Source: Aureobasidium sp. EXF-3400 (Eukaryota; Ascomycota; Dothideomycetes; Dothideales; Saccotheciaceae). From it: 64,000 bases of DNA. Shown in pieces: positions 1 to 13,212 of this stretch (position 1 is the first letter of the stretch; the number at the start of each line of letters is the position of its first letter). Below the pieces are notes generated by a model. That model did no database searches. It had not been told where the DNA came from and saw only the letters and a list, made by a program, of their open reading frames with translations. The DNA is taken from the NCBI GenBank assembly GCA_024195585.1, contig SWBL01000140.1, forward strand, positions 53,917-117,916, given 5' to 3'. The translations under genes and the position numbers were made by a program.

Positions 1-2
1 TC

Positions 3-3000
3 ATGTTTGCTTCCAAGCACCTCCCGAAGCTGCGAAAACAGCGCAACCAGAGTATTGGTAGTGTCGGTGTATCGCGTCCATCTCCTCGAAGGAGTCGCAG
101 TCAGAATATGATGAAGACTTTCGAGGCTGGAGCCAACGACTCATCGGTGTTTGATGTCTTCAACCCTGTTCTTGCAGATCAAGCTCAGGTCAAACGAAGT
201 TCCGGCATGCATGGCCTGAACGCTCCTGCAGTCGAACTTAACAGAGCCAGTTTGCAACATGTTGAGCGTCTTTTGACCCAGCTACTCAAAGAGTCTGAGA
301 TTCCCCGACGTCGACACTGGCAGAAAGCTCTGATGCCCATTCTTTTGCAGTGCCCTAATGACGTGGATCCAGATGTTCAGAATGGCGACGATATGGACAT
401 CAGAAACTACATCAAGATCAAGAAAGTGCCAGGAGGCAAACCTGGAGATACTTCATATATCTCTGGAGTCGTCTTCAGCAAGAACATTGCCCTCAAAGGC
501 ATGCGGCGAAGCTTTGTCCGTCCTCGTCTTGTGATCATCTCGTTCGCTATCGAGTACGCTCGCCATAATCACCACTTCATGAGCCTGGAACCCGTCATTG
601 CTCAGGAGCGAGAGTACCTGCGCAACCTCGTGGGTCGTATTGTTGCATTGAAACCACAGATCTTGTTGGTCCAGCGAAATGTATCAGGACTGGCTCTGAA
701 CATGCTGCAAGAAGCCGGAATCACCGTGGTTTACAACATAAAAGAATCAGTTCTTGCTGCTGTAGCACGAATGACTCAAACAGTCTTGATCAAGTCGATA
801 GACAAGCTTTCGATTGACCCCTCCGGGCTGGGACAGTGCTCCAACTTTGACGTCAAGACCTATGTGCATGGCAAGGTAAAAAAGACGTTCATCTGGATAT
901 CTGGCTGTCAACCGGATCTTGGCTGCACAATAGTTCTACGCGGAGCAGAGATGGAAACACTTCGTCAAATAAAGTGGATCACAGAATTTATGTGCTATGT
1001 CGTCTACAATCTCAAGTTGGAGACCTGTCTTATGCGAGATGAGTTCGTGTTGATTCCTTCTTCGATCAGCACTACTAAATCTACCCCACCAAACCTCAAC
1101 ATCGCTGCTTCCAGAACAGTAGATATTGCAAAAGCCCCAGTCACGCCCACCACTCAAACACAAACCGAAACCGAAACCGAGGTCACTATTCCAGCGCTAC
1201 TAGCCGGTATCGAGGATGAGAAATCTGAGAGCAAACCTGACGTGTTGAATCACCTTGTTGATGCAGCGCGACATGTTGTATCTGAGCCTGCCGTCAGAGC
1301 ACAAGATGATCAAGATGACGAGTCTATGCCATCGCAGTATAGAGAATTAATCGAGACGGCAAGAACTCGTCTGATTTCGTCGTCGCCATTCGTCAAGTTC
1401 CCCGAACCCGTGCTCCTGGCCAAAGTCCAAGACCAGGAAAGACGGGTCGAACAAACAAAACGGCTGAGAGACCGATACGATGCATTCGAAGCCGGGCCGG
1501 ACGTCATTGGAAAGACCGACGAAACTGGAGAGGCAGGTGTGGCGTCAGCGGATAAATTCGAGTTGGTCCTGCCAGAAATGATTTCGAAGGCTGTTCCTGC
1601 CGATCAGAGCAGGTCAACACGGAGGTTCCTGCGAGAAATTCATGACGCGAAATATCAAATGGCTCTCCACGAATACAACATCAAGAAACGACAATGGGAA
1701 TCGTTCTTCTCGATCAGCAACAACAATCCGTTCAACCCCTTCAGTCATCAGAACATTTTCGTATTGCATTCTCTCGTCAGCAATGCTTTGTCTGCACCTT
1801 GTGCTGGTCCCGAAGTTCTAGGTCTATCATTTTATGCCGGCTGGGGAAACGCTGAATTGGGACTGGAGGAAGATCTTACTCTCGGGCAATTCATCGAGGA
1901 GACCTGCGCCACCGCAGCGACTGCTTGCAAACAATGTAGTCACCGCATGTTCGATCACCATCGTCAATACGTCCACGGTACCGGCCAGGTCAGCGTTTCC
2001 GTCAAACGCTTCCCATCCAAATTCCAGAATCTGCACAACACCATCCTTATGTGGTCAACTTGCAAGATTTGCCAACAGGAGACTACATGGATACCAATGT
2101 CAGATAACTCCTGGAAATATTCTTTCGGAAAATATCTGGAGCTCAGTTTTTGGAGCACGCCGTTAAAACCACGAGCAGGCGTATGCCCACACGATATACA
2201 CAAAGACTTTGTGAGATGTTTCGCTTTCCAGGGTCTTGCTGTCCGCATCCAGTGGGACAATGTAGACTTGTATGATGTTTTGGTACCCACACCGACAATC
2301 AACTGGGAGGTCAATGCTGGACTCGAGCTCAAAAACCAGCTTTATCTGCACTTCCAAGCGCGTCTGTCAGCTTTCATTGCATCGATCAGAGTCCGCCTGG
2401 ACTCTATCAATCTCTCTACTGTTGCACCAGAGAAGCAAGCTGACGCTTCAGCGACCCTTGAAAAGCTGGCACAGAGAGTAGACAGCGACCATGAGACGTT
2501 GTTGCAGAAACTCCAAGACAAGTACATGGCTTCGAAGTTTTACGAGATCATTCCTCTCAACCGTGCAGTTCGCATGATGGATGAGAAAGCTCTCTTATGG
2601 GACGAGGATTTCACCGACTTCGAGACAAAGTTCTTCCCCTCCGAGCATGATATCAGAAGACTGGCTACCCTCCAGCTGAAGAAGTTGTTCCTCGATCGAC
2701 CCGAAGCGGCTGGTATCTCTCACTATGATTTGGGCGATGCCGATGAGGGTATGGAGATGAAAGAGAGGCCATCATCAGGCATGGGTCTCACTGACGAAGA
2801 TCTCCAATCTGAAAAGGCTCAGCACATGCTAACATCTGTTGTCCAAGAACATGGCCATTCAAATCCTGACATGGGTGCCAATACAAGCTCTCTCGATCCA
2901 AATGATCCAAGGGTCGAAGGTCCAGATAGCCTCGCCCTGTCGAAGCAGTTGTCGCCTAGCGAAATCGAGCAGGCTGTTGAGAGAGAAGATGTCAAGCATC

Positions 3001-5526
3001 TCGATCTTGCCGTCCCTTCAGCGTTTTCAGAACCTCCTACGGACCAGGAAACTCCAAGAGCAGAGAACGGCCCAGACGAGGGCGACATGGTCGAGTCAAA
3101 ATCCCCCGAATCGTTCGTGGCCGATCCCAAACCCTTAAATTCCAGCATCCTTGAACGTATTGAACAGATGCGTTCCGCCGCTGCCGCTGCAACAAGCCCC
3201 GAATCAGGCATGCCCGAATCCAGAATCCCACGTCTTGTTCGTACTCGAGGTCCTATATCTCCGCCACTTGGTCGAACCCAATCGCAACCAGATGGCATAC
3301 CGAAAAGAAGTATAGAGTCAAGTGCGGAAATGCCAATAATCCATGCATCTGGCAGTGGCGAGAGCTCTGGTACCACCACACCTACCCCTGGCAAACATCA
3401 GAACAGAGACCTAGCCAAGTCTATCGAACTCCGATTGAGTGACCGTCTAGGTGGTGGATTCATCAAAAGTGGAAGGGTACAACAGTCTTTGATACCGAGG
3501 TCCGTGCCGAGCAAGGCCTTTGATAACAACACTCGTGTCTCGGCACTTGCCAAGCATTTTGAACAGCTATCTCGCGAGTTCGAAAGAGAAAGAGCTCGTG
3601 AGCGTAGGCAGCGAGCGGCTCGGCGAAGGCAGGTTCGTGCCAACCCTTTGGCCAGCAGCAAACCTGTTGTTGAGGTTTATCGAGATGCTCGTGAAGCTGT
3701 TGGTGAAAGAACGGAGCCCGAAGCCGTTGATCCTCCTACAGACGATTCAAATGATACATCAGATCTACCGATGGAAGACATACCCATCCCGAGCTCAGAC
3801 AACGTTCAAAACAATAACGACAACGATGATGCTACCGATAATGAGACTGCGGAATCGACCACTGGCCATACCGATACCGATGTTGAAGGGGATACCACTG
3901 ATAATGAGGTTCATCTGCCCTACAAGCCTGGTCTTTCAGATGTCGGATCAAATCCAGACAATGGGTCGACTGCATCACCTCACGATGCAGACTCGCACTT
4001 GGACATGACATTGCCGAGACACGAGAAGCACTCTTTGATGAAGATGCTCACAAGCTTCTGGTCTGAACGATCATCGTCCGGTTGGATCTCGCTCGACTAT
4101 CCTCTACACTCCAACGAACACGTCTTTGATGATAGCGACATCATCGTGCGAGAAGATGAGCCCGCCTCGGTCATTGCTCTCGCCCTTTCCTCTGTAGATT
4201 ACAAGGCCAAACTCCGAGAATTCCGCGGTATCCCCAACGGTGGTTTCCATGGACATCATGGCCACACTGAGTCACAATCCAGCTTCAACTTTGCTGCAGA
4301 CATCAGCAGTAACGATGCTAGCCAGCAATCTGCCATCGAAGCCAGTTTGATCAGTGAGACAGGCACGCACATGAAGTATAGCTTCAGCCACAACAACGTA
4401 CGCGCGACCTGCAAAATTTTCTACGCCGAGTCCTTTGATGCACTGAGACGCAAATGTGGTGTCAGCGAACGATTCGTCGAGTCTCTTTCCCGATGCGCAA
4501 AATGGGATTCCAAGGGCGGCAAAACCAAATCGCTCTTTCTCAAAACATTGGACGATCGTTTCGTAATCAAGTCTTTGCAGGAAGTCGAGTTGAAGGCGTT
4601 TACCAAATTCGCTCCTGACTATTTTGCTTTCTGCGCTCAAAGCTTGTTCCACGGCGTTCCTTCTGTAATTGCCAAAATGTTCGGTCTTTTCCAAGTCGAA
4701 TTGCGCAATCCTAACAATGGCGTCGAATTCTCATCCTATCTGCTTGTCATGGAAAACCTGTTCTACTCTCGCAACCCTACCCGCAAGTTTGACTTGAAGG
4801 GAAGTATGCGCAATCGCAAGATTGAGAGTACAGGATTACCTGATGAAGTGCTCCTCGATGAGAATCTGGTCGAGACTATCTTTGAGAAGCCTTTGTTCGT
4901 TAGAGAACATGCGCGCAAACTGCTCAAGGCCAGTGTGTGGAACGATACTATGTGGCTTTGCAGACAGAATGTAATGGATTATTCGCTGATGGCTGGGTTT
5001 GACGATGAGAAGAAAGAGTTGGTTGTTGGTATCATTGGTAAGTTTCCCCTGGCTCTTTCCACTAGTTCTTTCCCCTGGCTCTTTCCCTCTTTCCCCTTGT
5101 TGGTTATTAAGGTACTAATTCTCTCCTCTCATAGATTGCATCAGAACCTACACCTGGGACAAAAAGCTCGAGTCTTGGATCAAAGACCGCGGCAAGAATA
5201 AACCCACCATCACCTCCCCCAAAGACTATCGCAACCGATTCAGAGTCAGCATGATGCAATATGTGTTGCAAGCGCCCACGGTCTGGCATTCTTTCCTCGC
5301 GCCGGGGTTGCCAGTTACAGGAGTGACTTTTAATGCGGCCGGTACTGTTGAAGTCACCAGGAACGGGAGTAGCGCCGCAGAAAAGGGAGTCGAGGGTAGG
5401 AGCGTGGCGGGAAGTTGGGAGGAGAGGAGTACAGCGGATGAGGACCGTAGGCTTGCGCTTTCGGCTGAGGGGCAGGTGTTAGATGATGCTACTATCAGGG
5501 AGATGTCGACTATGTCGTTTGTCTAG
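3..5526 (+). CDS. FAB1: FAB1/PIKfyve 1-phosphatidylinositol-3-phosphate 5-kinase, 5' end cut by window
   Basis: Makes PI(3,5)P2 from PI3P on endosome/vacuole membranes. Exons are <3..5037 and 5135..5526; splicing rebuilds the kinase stretch [14 protein letters not shown], then runs to a stop at 5526 (about 1808 residues visible). Counting from the Met at 3, a CCT/TCP-1-like chaperonin domain covers about residues 150-350, the Cys/His-rich linker about 630-770, a long disordered acidic region about 900-1330, and the PIP-kinase domain about 1440-1790 with KFDLKGS, the VMDYSL catalytic loop and the IID metal-binding motif. The N-terminal FYVE finger expected in this family must lie upstream of base 1, so the Met at 3 is probably internal. 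The last intron is 97 bp, longer than most here. Identification is firm from domain order and kinase motifs. Confidence 0.95.
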
Positions 5527-5684
5527 TGTGTATTGTTTCGTTTCTACTCGACTGAATACATATAGAGATCAAGAAATGATGGTAATCATGTCCGTTACAA
5601 CCAAACAGTACACCTTTTGAGTTCTAAGTCTGTACTACATTTGAGCCTCGTGAACTTTCTCTTCACTCGATCTTTGTGATAGAA

Positions 5685-7515
5685 CTAAACCCTGACGGCT
5701 CCACCGCTTCTATTATCATCAAGAGAAGCCGCTTCCGCACCGTTGTTAGCAGTACCTTGGTTCAGCAAATCACCCACATCTCTGAGTTCGATGGCTGACT
5801 CGCTCGCTTGCGAATTCGACCCAGTGGAAAGGCTCTCGGCAGACCCAAGACCGGCCCATCTCCTGAGCATACTGACTACTCTGCCTCTCTGCGCCGTGCC
5901 AGGAACTAAGAAAGCCTCTTGGATGGCTTCGAGACTCAAGCCTCTGGTTTCAGGCATACTGAGCATCAACACCAATACGCTGGCAAGGCAGATACCTCCA
6001 AACAAGAAGTAAGCTCCGTAACTCGATTTAGCCAGCAATACAGGGGTGATGATAGCGACGATCCAGTTTGTGAAGAAACCAAGGCCTTGAGCTACGGCAC
6101 TTGCTGCTGACCTGGTAGCTGCTGGTTGGATCTCTGAAGCGTAGATTTTGCCGACGATGCCCCAGGTCGCAGAGTATGCTAGACCAAAGACGAAAACGAG
6201 GATGATGACGAGCCAACGAGCGGGGTTTTGCGGTGTCACAGAGTTCGAAGCGTAGAGGGTGCCGATCGTGAACATGCAGAAAGTCAGGATGCAGCCGCCG
6301 ACGATGACGCTGCTGCGACGAGAGACCTTGTCTGCGAGAAGCAAGGCGGGTATGCTGATTGCGAGGATGAGGATTGCCGAGAGACCTGATGCCAGAAACG
6401 AAGATGTTTTTGCGTCGATGCCGGCTTGTGCGAAGAGAGTAGGCGCGTAGTATCTGGCTCGATGGTCAGCGTCGTCTGACTTGCAGTCGATATCGAAGCT
6501 TGATGACTTACAGAACTCCATCAATTCCGCTGAGCTGGATGACACCCAGGACATATAGTGCGAGTAAAGCTGGCTTCCGGTACGGCTGACGGAAGAGCAT
6601 CGTGAGCCCTTCCACAGGACCTGGTTGTCGTACAGCCATTTGTTGCTCAGCAGCAGGACCGAGCAGATCCTTCTCGGCCTCGACCGCACTAAAGTCGAGA
6701 CTTTTGAGTGCTTCGATGGCTTGTTCACGGTGACCATGCAGTAGGAGCCAGCGAGGTGATTGAGGTAGTACCAATGGCATCGTTGCCAAGGCTACTCCGA
6801 GTACGGCTTGGATGATAAATGGCGCTGCTTTGTGTCAGTCGATCAGAGACTATCAAACAAGGAAAAGCAACTAACCTCTCCAGGAAAAGCTCGATTCGAC
6901 TCTGACACTTCCATAGCAGGTAAAGTAACCAGCACATATACCCGCACAAGCCATGAATTGAGGCATTGAGACCAGCATACCTCTCCTCGCCGACGGAGCG
7001 ATTTCAGTAATATACCTTAGACTAGGTCAGCAAGTTCCTGATCTGCAACCATCAACCCAGAGCAACTTACACGCTGACGTTACTCAACCACAAACCCTCG
7101 CCTACACCACAAAGTGCTCTACCAGCAAGGAACATGCCAAGTTTATTGGCACCTCCCTCCAGCGCAGCACCAATTGCAAACACCAATGCACCTGCTGCAA
7201 CGATCGCCAATCGACCAAAGCGATCGGCAAGCTGCCCAGCAAAGAACGAAGGAAAAGCACCAGTGAGCATAATCAAGGAGACGGTGAATCCACGAAGGAA
7301 AGGTGTGAGTTCGCCGATACTGGTTGCGAAAAAGGGCATCTCGGTCACAGCACCAATACTGCCTGTATCGTAGCTGCAAAAGGTAGAAATGAGCAATGAT
7401 CCTGACGGAATGAAGAATAGAAATATAAAAGAACTTACCCATTCAAGAAGCCTCCGAGAGAGATTGCGACGGCTGATAGAACATAGCCTGGTGGCCGAGA
7501 GATGGTGAACTTCAT
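5685..7515 (-). CDS. MFS sugar-porter family transporter
   Basis: Plasma-membrane sugar or polyol transporter, 534 aa after splicing exons 7439..7515, 7071..7373, 6876..7015, 6512..6827 and 5685..6453 (all GT-AG, phases agree). Family marks are the loop-2 motif GQLADRFGR, PQSPRWLLLHG at the end of the N-terminal half (the PESPRW signature with E changed to Q), and the closing PETRG motif near residue 440. About twelve hydrophobic segments are visible. The C-terminal tail is cytosolic and Ser/Asn-rich. Substrate cannot be read from the sequence: hexose, polyol or quinate permeases all look like this. The first exon is short (77 nt) and encodes only the N-terminal tail and the start of TM1. Confidence 0.9.
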
Positions 7516-8059
7516 ATCTGTTTGATGATGGTGTAATTGTTCAAGCTTGCGATGGATGCAAAACCATCGAGTTACGATTGTGAATTTCTGTTCTTATCTA
7601 TCAGTCTTCTGTAGGATCGGTAACTCTGTATCAGACGTCATGGGTACATGTTGAGAAAGTGGTTGCCTGCGATTGCTGATCTACTGTAATGGTTGGTAGA
7701 GGATGGTGTAAGCAAGGTGCGGGGTCGGGAGGATTGCATTTCGACCGATGAGATGGCATGAGCGACCTGAGGTCGTTCTTCCTGAGAACATCGAGGAACA
7801 GACCAATAGACACAATGCACCACGGTCTGATCTGTAAGACGGAATTGTAACAACATATCATAGCTTTGTCTATCATTTTTCATAAGATACAGCAGACCGT
7901 GCCCATCGCTGGTCAAATCAACACAATCATGACTTTTTCTTGTTTGCTCATCAGAAAACAGCAATAACCACAAATCGTATTTGTACAATGGCGTTACTTT
8001 TCTTTCCACATCAAAAAGTCGTGCAGCTAGGTTTTCCATATTTTCAGGTCATGAGAAGT
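7516..8059. other. Intergenic, no gene seen
   Basis: This holds the upstream region of the MFS gene and the 3' flank of the methyltransferase gene. Small ORFs here lack homology-like features and I see no repeat. Confidence 0.5.
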
Positions 8060-9811
8060 TTAGGCCTTGGCGGAGGGGAAGACAGCCTTTGCGACGTTCT
8101 TTGCAGCCTCGAGAGCGCCAGAGAGACCGAACTGGGTGTTGATACCATCGGCACGGTGAGTCGAGTTGATGTTCTTGACCATGGTGATCTGGTAGCAAGT
8201 GGCGGAACCTTGGCGAGAGACGATGGTCGAGTAGGCAAGGAAGTATTCCCAGATCTGTGGAAAAGTTGGTCAGCAATTGTCAATAGCATAAAAGAATGGA
8301 GATGTCTTACTCTGAACCAGCGCTTGCCGTACTTGGCCTCGACCTTCTCGCGGTTGCCCATCCAGTTGCGGTACCAGCGCCAAAGAGTAGCACTGTAGTG
8401 AACGCCAATGGTGTCTATGCTCTTGATCTCGAAACCGGCACCCTCGAGCTTGTCGACAGTCCAGCCAAGAGGAGTAGAGGCGTCAGCACCGGGGAAAATG
8501 TACTTGTTCATGAAAAGACCCCAGATGAGGTCCTCGTACTGCCAAGGCTTACGGATACCGGCGTATTGCATGAAGAAGACACCGTCATCGTCGAGCATGT
8601 CGTGGATCTGGCTGAGGAAAGTAGAGAAGTGACGGACACCGACGTGCTCGGACATTTCGAGACAGGTGATCTTGTTGTACTTGCCCTGGGGAACGGGAGT
8701 ATCGCGGTAATCCATGCACAGAATACGACTCTGCTCCTCGGGAACACCGAGCTTGCGGAGACCGCTGTTACCCCAGGCAGTCTGGTTGCGGCCAAGAGTG
8801 ATACCGGTAACCTGAGCACCGTAGTGGGCAGAAGCGAACTTGGCGAGAGTGCCCCAGCCACAGCCGAGGTCGAGCATGCGGTCACCAGCCTGGAGGGCAA
8901 TCTTCTGGCAGACAATGGCCAACTTGTTGTCCTGCAATTGCTCGAGGGACTCTTCCTTGTTGATGTCGGAGATGATACCAGAAGTGTAGATCATGCGAGG
9001 GCCGAGGAACCAGGAGTAGAAGTCGTCACCGCGATCGTAGTGGTCGCGGACCTGCTCCTCGTCTTGCGAACGAGTGTGCATGATGACCTCGGGCATCATA
9101 CCAGTAAGGAAGAACCAGAAGAGAGACAGAGTGAAGCGGAAGTTGGCCCAATCGTGACGGTATTCCATGACCTCAAGGGCATCGCCGTTGAAGTCGACAT
9201 CACCGTCGAAGTACTTCTCGTGGAAAGTCTCCATGGGGATCTTGCTGCGGCCGTGGTACTTGGCGCGATCGGCCTCCTTGTGGAACTTGAGGTAGTGCTC
9301 AACGGGGGCACCAGGGTAGCGAGCCTTCTCGTTCTTGCGAGGAGTGTAGCCGGAAGCAATGGTCCAGAAGGCCATCAAGATGGGGATGGCAGTCAAGAGA
9401 CCAAAGAAGACCCACGTCTTGAAGCCACCACCAACCTTGTAGGCCATGTAGGCGGGGATACCGCCGAGGAGACCGAACAGGACATAGTTGTTGAACGACT
9501 CGCTACCAGCTGCGTCGGCGGGGAGGGGAGCGTTCTTGATTGCTGGGTACTGTAGCAATCGGGTCAGCAAGGCATTGACAATGGGAAGCAGAAAGAGCAG
9601 CAATGCATTGACGCGCGGGAACCAGTCAGAAACACACTCGAAGCAGAGGGAGCCTCTGGCACGCGAGCAGAAGAGGGAAAGAAAGACTCACAGCAGTGCT
9701 GCGTACACCAAACTCGGTGCTCTCAGGAGCAGGAGCAGGCACGGAGGGAGTATCGATGAAGTTGGTCAACTCCTCCGAGTACTCGGACTTGTACTCGTCT
9801 TTGCTGGCCAT
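8060..9811 (-). CDS. Sphingolipid C9-methyltransferase
   Basis: Adds the C9 methyl branch to the sphingoid base of fungal glucosylceramides, using S-adenosylmethionine, at the ER/Golgi membrane. Exons 9692..9811, 8311..9549 and 8060..8254 give 517 aa, close to the usual family length. Two hydrophobic segments at about residues 58-105 precede a cyclopropane-fatty-acid-synthase-type methyltransferase domain. The SAM site is visible as DLGCGWGTLA (about residue 245), followed by LEMSEHVGV and the FFMQYAG strand. The N-terminus is short and acidic. The first intron (142 bp) lies just before the membrane segments. A plain cyclopropane synthase is less likely because of the membrane segments and the long C-terminal region (IWEYFLAYSTIV...). 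Confidence 0.93.
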
Positions 9812-10608
9812 GATTGTTGCAAAGGAAACCTCACGACTGGACAGGACCTTTAGCAACAACGTCCAATGCCTCTCCTTTAAATATTTCTCAACAAACGACA
9901 CGAAACTGTGTCCCCTTGACCAGACGCGCCAAAGCTCCCAAAAAGCTTGGACGCTGTCCGCGTGTGGGCTGGCGTCTCGATAGCAAGCGCGAAAACTTTC
10001 TTGACCCGCGTAAACATGCTGCTGCTCTTGTCTAGTAAAGATAGCAGCATAGAGGTCAAGCTATGGAAAGACCCTGCTGGATCTTGAGCAGCACAGTCCT
10101 GACTTGTTGCACTGTACCTGGATTCTGACCATGGGCCATCTCTGAACTCACGGATATCAAGTCTGGTGATCTTGGCATACAGTAACGTTGGCTCGCCCCG
10201 CCATCCACATTTTGGAACACTCCGCGGGACCCTTATCGCGTTATCGCGGTGTCCGGCTCCTGTTTCATATCTCTCGCTGACTTGCACAGGCTACTGGCAC
10301 AATTCTGTCGTTTTTCTCAACTTCCATTTATTGTATGCCATAATTAATCTTCATCTGTTGTCATGAGCATCGATAGACTGCCATCGAATACTTCTTCTGC
10401 TCTCTTCAAGCGACCTTTCATCTTGTTCTCCTCTCGTAATTGTACAGACTGAAAATGGGGAGATTGTCAAGCCATGAAAGCCAGCACTGCCCCTTCCCGC
10501 GTCTTCCATCTTTTGTTATCCGTTCTTCTCGTTGTCCATTGGGGTTCCAGGGTATTCTGTGTCTCATGTCTCCTGATCGTCGTGTCTTCATGTCTCATAT
10601 CTCATACT
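9812..10608. other. Intergenic, no gene seen
   Basis: Promoter side of the methyltransferase gene and 3' flank of the 2EXR-like gene. A short direct duplication (ttatcgcg) near 10233 is the only pattern noted. Confidence 0.45.
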
Positions 10609-12077
10609 TCAATCCTTCTTCTTGACAGGATACTCCCTCATCAGCATGTTACCGATAGGATCCAACAAGTAGTCCATATACTCGACGGTGACAAGTGCCA
10701 CGGCAGCGAAAGACTTGTCGACATCCTTGGAACGTGCGACATCTCTCATGGCCTTCTCGAGTCCATCGTGCATGCCTTCGAAGAGTTTGCGGTGGAGATT
10801 CTCGACTTTGTCCTGGAGATGACGGACGGGATGGATGTTGGCAAGCTCCCAGTATTTATAGATCATGATAGGGAGCATCTCATCGTACTGCTGCATGATG
10901 TTGTCTGTGGCTTTGATCGACACAGTGAAGTCCTCCAACTTGGTCAGATCTGAGAGAGGGCGGAGCATGAGCATGTAGCCAGCACGTCCTTTCCAGTCGG
11001 TGTTGTACTTGATAGGTCTGAAGGCACGCTTCAATCCATCGGTAACGTTTCTCATAGTCAGAGTGACCCTCATGATGCGGAGGTTGGTCATCTTCTTCGC
11101 AATCTTGGCAAAGATCGAGGTCCAACACTGGATGTGCTCCTGCTCCCAGACGTTGTCGGCAGCATTGTTAGGAATGCCGTAAGTGCGCACATGGACGTGC
11201 AGTCTGGTGATGCAGGCAAGGTTTCTGTTGGAGACGGTCTTGAGGAAGCCTCTCAGGCGTTGAGCGTCGTCGAAGTAGAAGACAGTTGTGCCATAGAGGA
11301 TTGGACCAGCCTCAGAATAGATCGTTCTGCAGGTGAGAAGCAGACTGTTGAGAGAAGTCTCCCAGATGACACCTTCGATGGGCTGAGGCTTTTGGCCGGG
11401 AACGCCATCGTACGAAACGCCTCTAGACTTCATAGTCTTGCGGCGAACATCTTGCGATGTCTTCTTGGTAGATTCGACGATTCTCAGAGACTTGATGGCC
11501 TTGGGGCGGTCGGGCTCACGATACTCGGTGATAGCATCAAGAAGAGGGCTTCCCTTCTGGTAAGGCCAAGCATCGTTCTGCTTGATGGTGATGAGACGCT
11601 GATGGAAGAGATAGCCATAGATCTGGTTGCGAATCTCAACTGGAAGACGGAGAATGCCTGGGAGTAGATTCACGGTATTGCGCTTTTGCTTGGAGTCCCT
11701 GGTAGGCTTCGATTTGTTGCTGGATTGAGAGAGATTCTGGAAGAGATCGGGGTGTGGAAATCTGACAGTGTAGGGCCACCATTTCCAAATCTTCTTGACA
11801 TACGCATCACGGCGTACGACGGCTTGCTCAGACTCCGATTCAACCTTGGGCTCATCTCCATAAAGAGGTTCGAGTACGCAGGCATTGGTTGAGCTCAGAT
11901 TGTCAGGAACGACGAGCTTGCTGTTCTCCTTGCAGCCAGAGGGAGTAGCTGATGCACGTTTTGCCTGGAGTAGTCAGTCATTGATTTTTTTCGACGCAGT
12001 TGTGCAAGGTTGAGGCATACAGATGCATTCTTGCGGTTCTGCCAGAAACGACGCTTGGGCACAGTTACTCCTGCCAT
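10609..12077 (-). CDS. 2EXR/F-box-like hypothetical protein
   Basis: Exons 12021..12077 (M-A-G-V-T-V-P-K-R-R...) and 10609..11964 join in phase 0 across a 56-bp intron with a CTGAC branch site, giving about 470 aa. The centre carries LLPGILRLPVEIRNQIYGYLF (seen at about residue 118), the LPxEIRNxIYxYLF signature of a large Pezizomycotina family (2EXR or DUF7730-like, related to F-box helices), followed by LLLTCRTIYSEAGPILYGT, also typical. The N-terminal part is basic and Ser-rich. These proteins are often found in expanded, fast-evolving sets and their partners are unknown. No ATG opens the long 3' exon itself, so the small first exon is needed for a start. Confidence 0.85.
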
Positions 12078-12148
12078 GCTTTGGGATTGCTTGATGGATC
12101 GGATGTCGGTGTTAAGAAACTCCGTGGTTACGCTCTTGGAAAGGGAGG

Positions 12149-12194
12149 TGTACTGAAGGGTGTACTGAAGGGTGTACTGAAGGGGGTACTGAGG
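12149..12194. repeat. 12-bp tandem repeat in the 5' leader
   Basis: Three perfect copies of tgtactgaaggg (12149-12184) and a degraded fourth. It lies about 70 bp upstream of the 2EXR-like gene's ATG, on its transcribed side. Confidence 0.9.
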
Positions 12195-12789
12195 TGTACC
12201 AAAGTGAAGTCCTGAACCGCTCCGAGTCCGAAACCTGCGATTCTTCACTAAAGCGAAAAGCGTGTCCAAACATTCGAGTGAGCGCTGCAAGTCTGAGTCA
12301 ATTGCTCTCGGCGTCGAGGTCGATGGTGTCGTTGTGCAAGAGCTAACCTCGCAAGTCATAATGAGGCAGTTTCCGATTATTCTAGGCAGCTATCCATTCT
12401 GACACCTCCTATTTGGGTTCAACCACGACAACTACCATCGACATACTTCCAGTCATTCCAGCTAACGGTTCTTAAGAGTCTGTGGTACATACATGTTGCC
12501 ACTCGAGTAAAGCGTACGTTGTTTGCTTGCATATTGTATGCAGTTGCAAACACTTCGTACCTACTAGAGCCACTACCGTCGACCGCAAGTAGCTTTGCCA
12601 ACTTTGCGATTGATCGTATGGTGCAACATGGATCTCACACTACACTGACTTTGTTCGTGCATAGAGGAAGGAGCGAGGAAAGTCGAGTCAGGTCGTGCTT
12701 GCTCTTCTGCTTTGAGGCCTATCAACCGATGAATAGCCGAACCAGTGATCTTCTTTCCCTCTTGCTGCATTATGAACACCAGGGGCTCT

Positions 12790-12995
12790 CTACATCCCCA
12801 GTGCGAGGATATGTCATGCGAATAGCTATAGAAATGCACAGTTCCTTTGGTGGATAGGAGAATTCCACTGAGGGTCGTGATATTATCGAGTCTCTCTGGT
12901 CTTTGCTGTCGTTATGAAACAACTCTGCATTGTGTTGGCTCCGTGTCGTCGTGAGAGTGGGGTGGGAATGACCAAACTTAGCACATGGGCAGGAT
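12790..12995. repeat. Hairpin/foldback element, copy a (long type)
   Basis: The left arm carries gctatagaaatgcacagttc, the right arm a degenerate inverse (aactctgcattg...), and the outer ends read catcccca... and ...cacatgggcagg. The centre is gagggtcg..tatt..cgagtctc. The same layout occurs at 24809-25023, with high similarity across about 200 bp. See the repeat-family finding. Confidence 0.75.
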
Positions 12996-13212
12996 TCATT
13001 ACGCAAGGTTGCAAGTTTTGAAGATCGAATGGAAAATGTGTATTAAGAAGCTGTAATAAGTCAAATGCACTGGTATCTCTATAGAAGATAAGAAAAAGTA
13101 GGTATAATAATATCAGACAAAAAACGAAGAGCCATCGTTTCTCCAAGAAGAACCAAAAATTGGTACAGGAGACAAGGACAACAAGATCAAGAAAAGGTAT
13201 GCTTCAGCAGCT

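Noticed and set aside
8296..9555. 419-aa ORF on the + strand
   Set aside because: Antisense shadow of the sphingolipid methyltransferase, whose motifs and splice sites are clear; the shadow has no domain.
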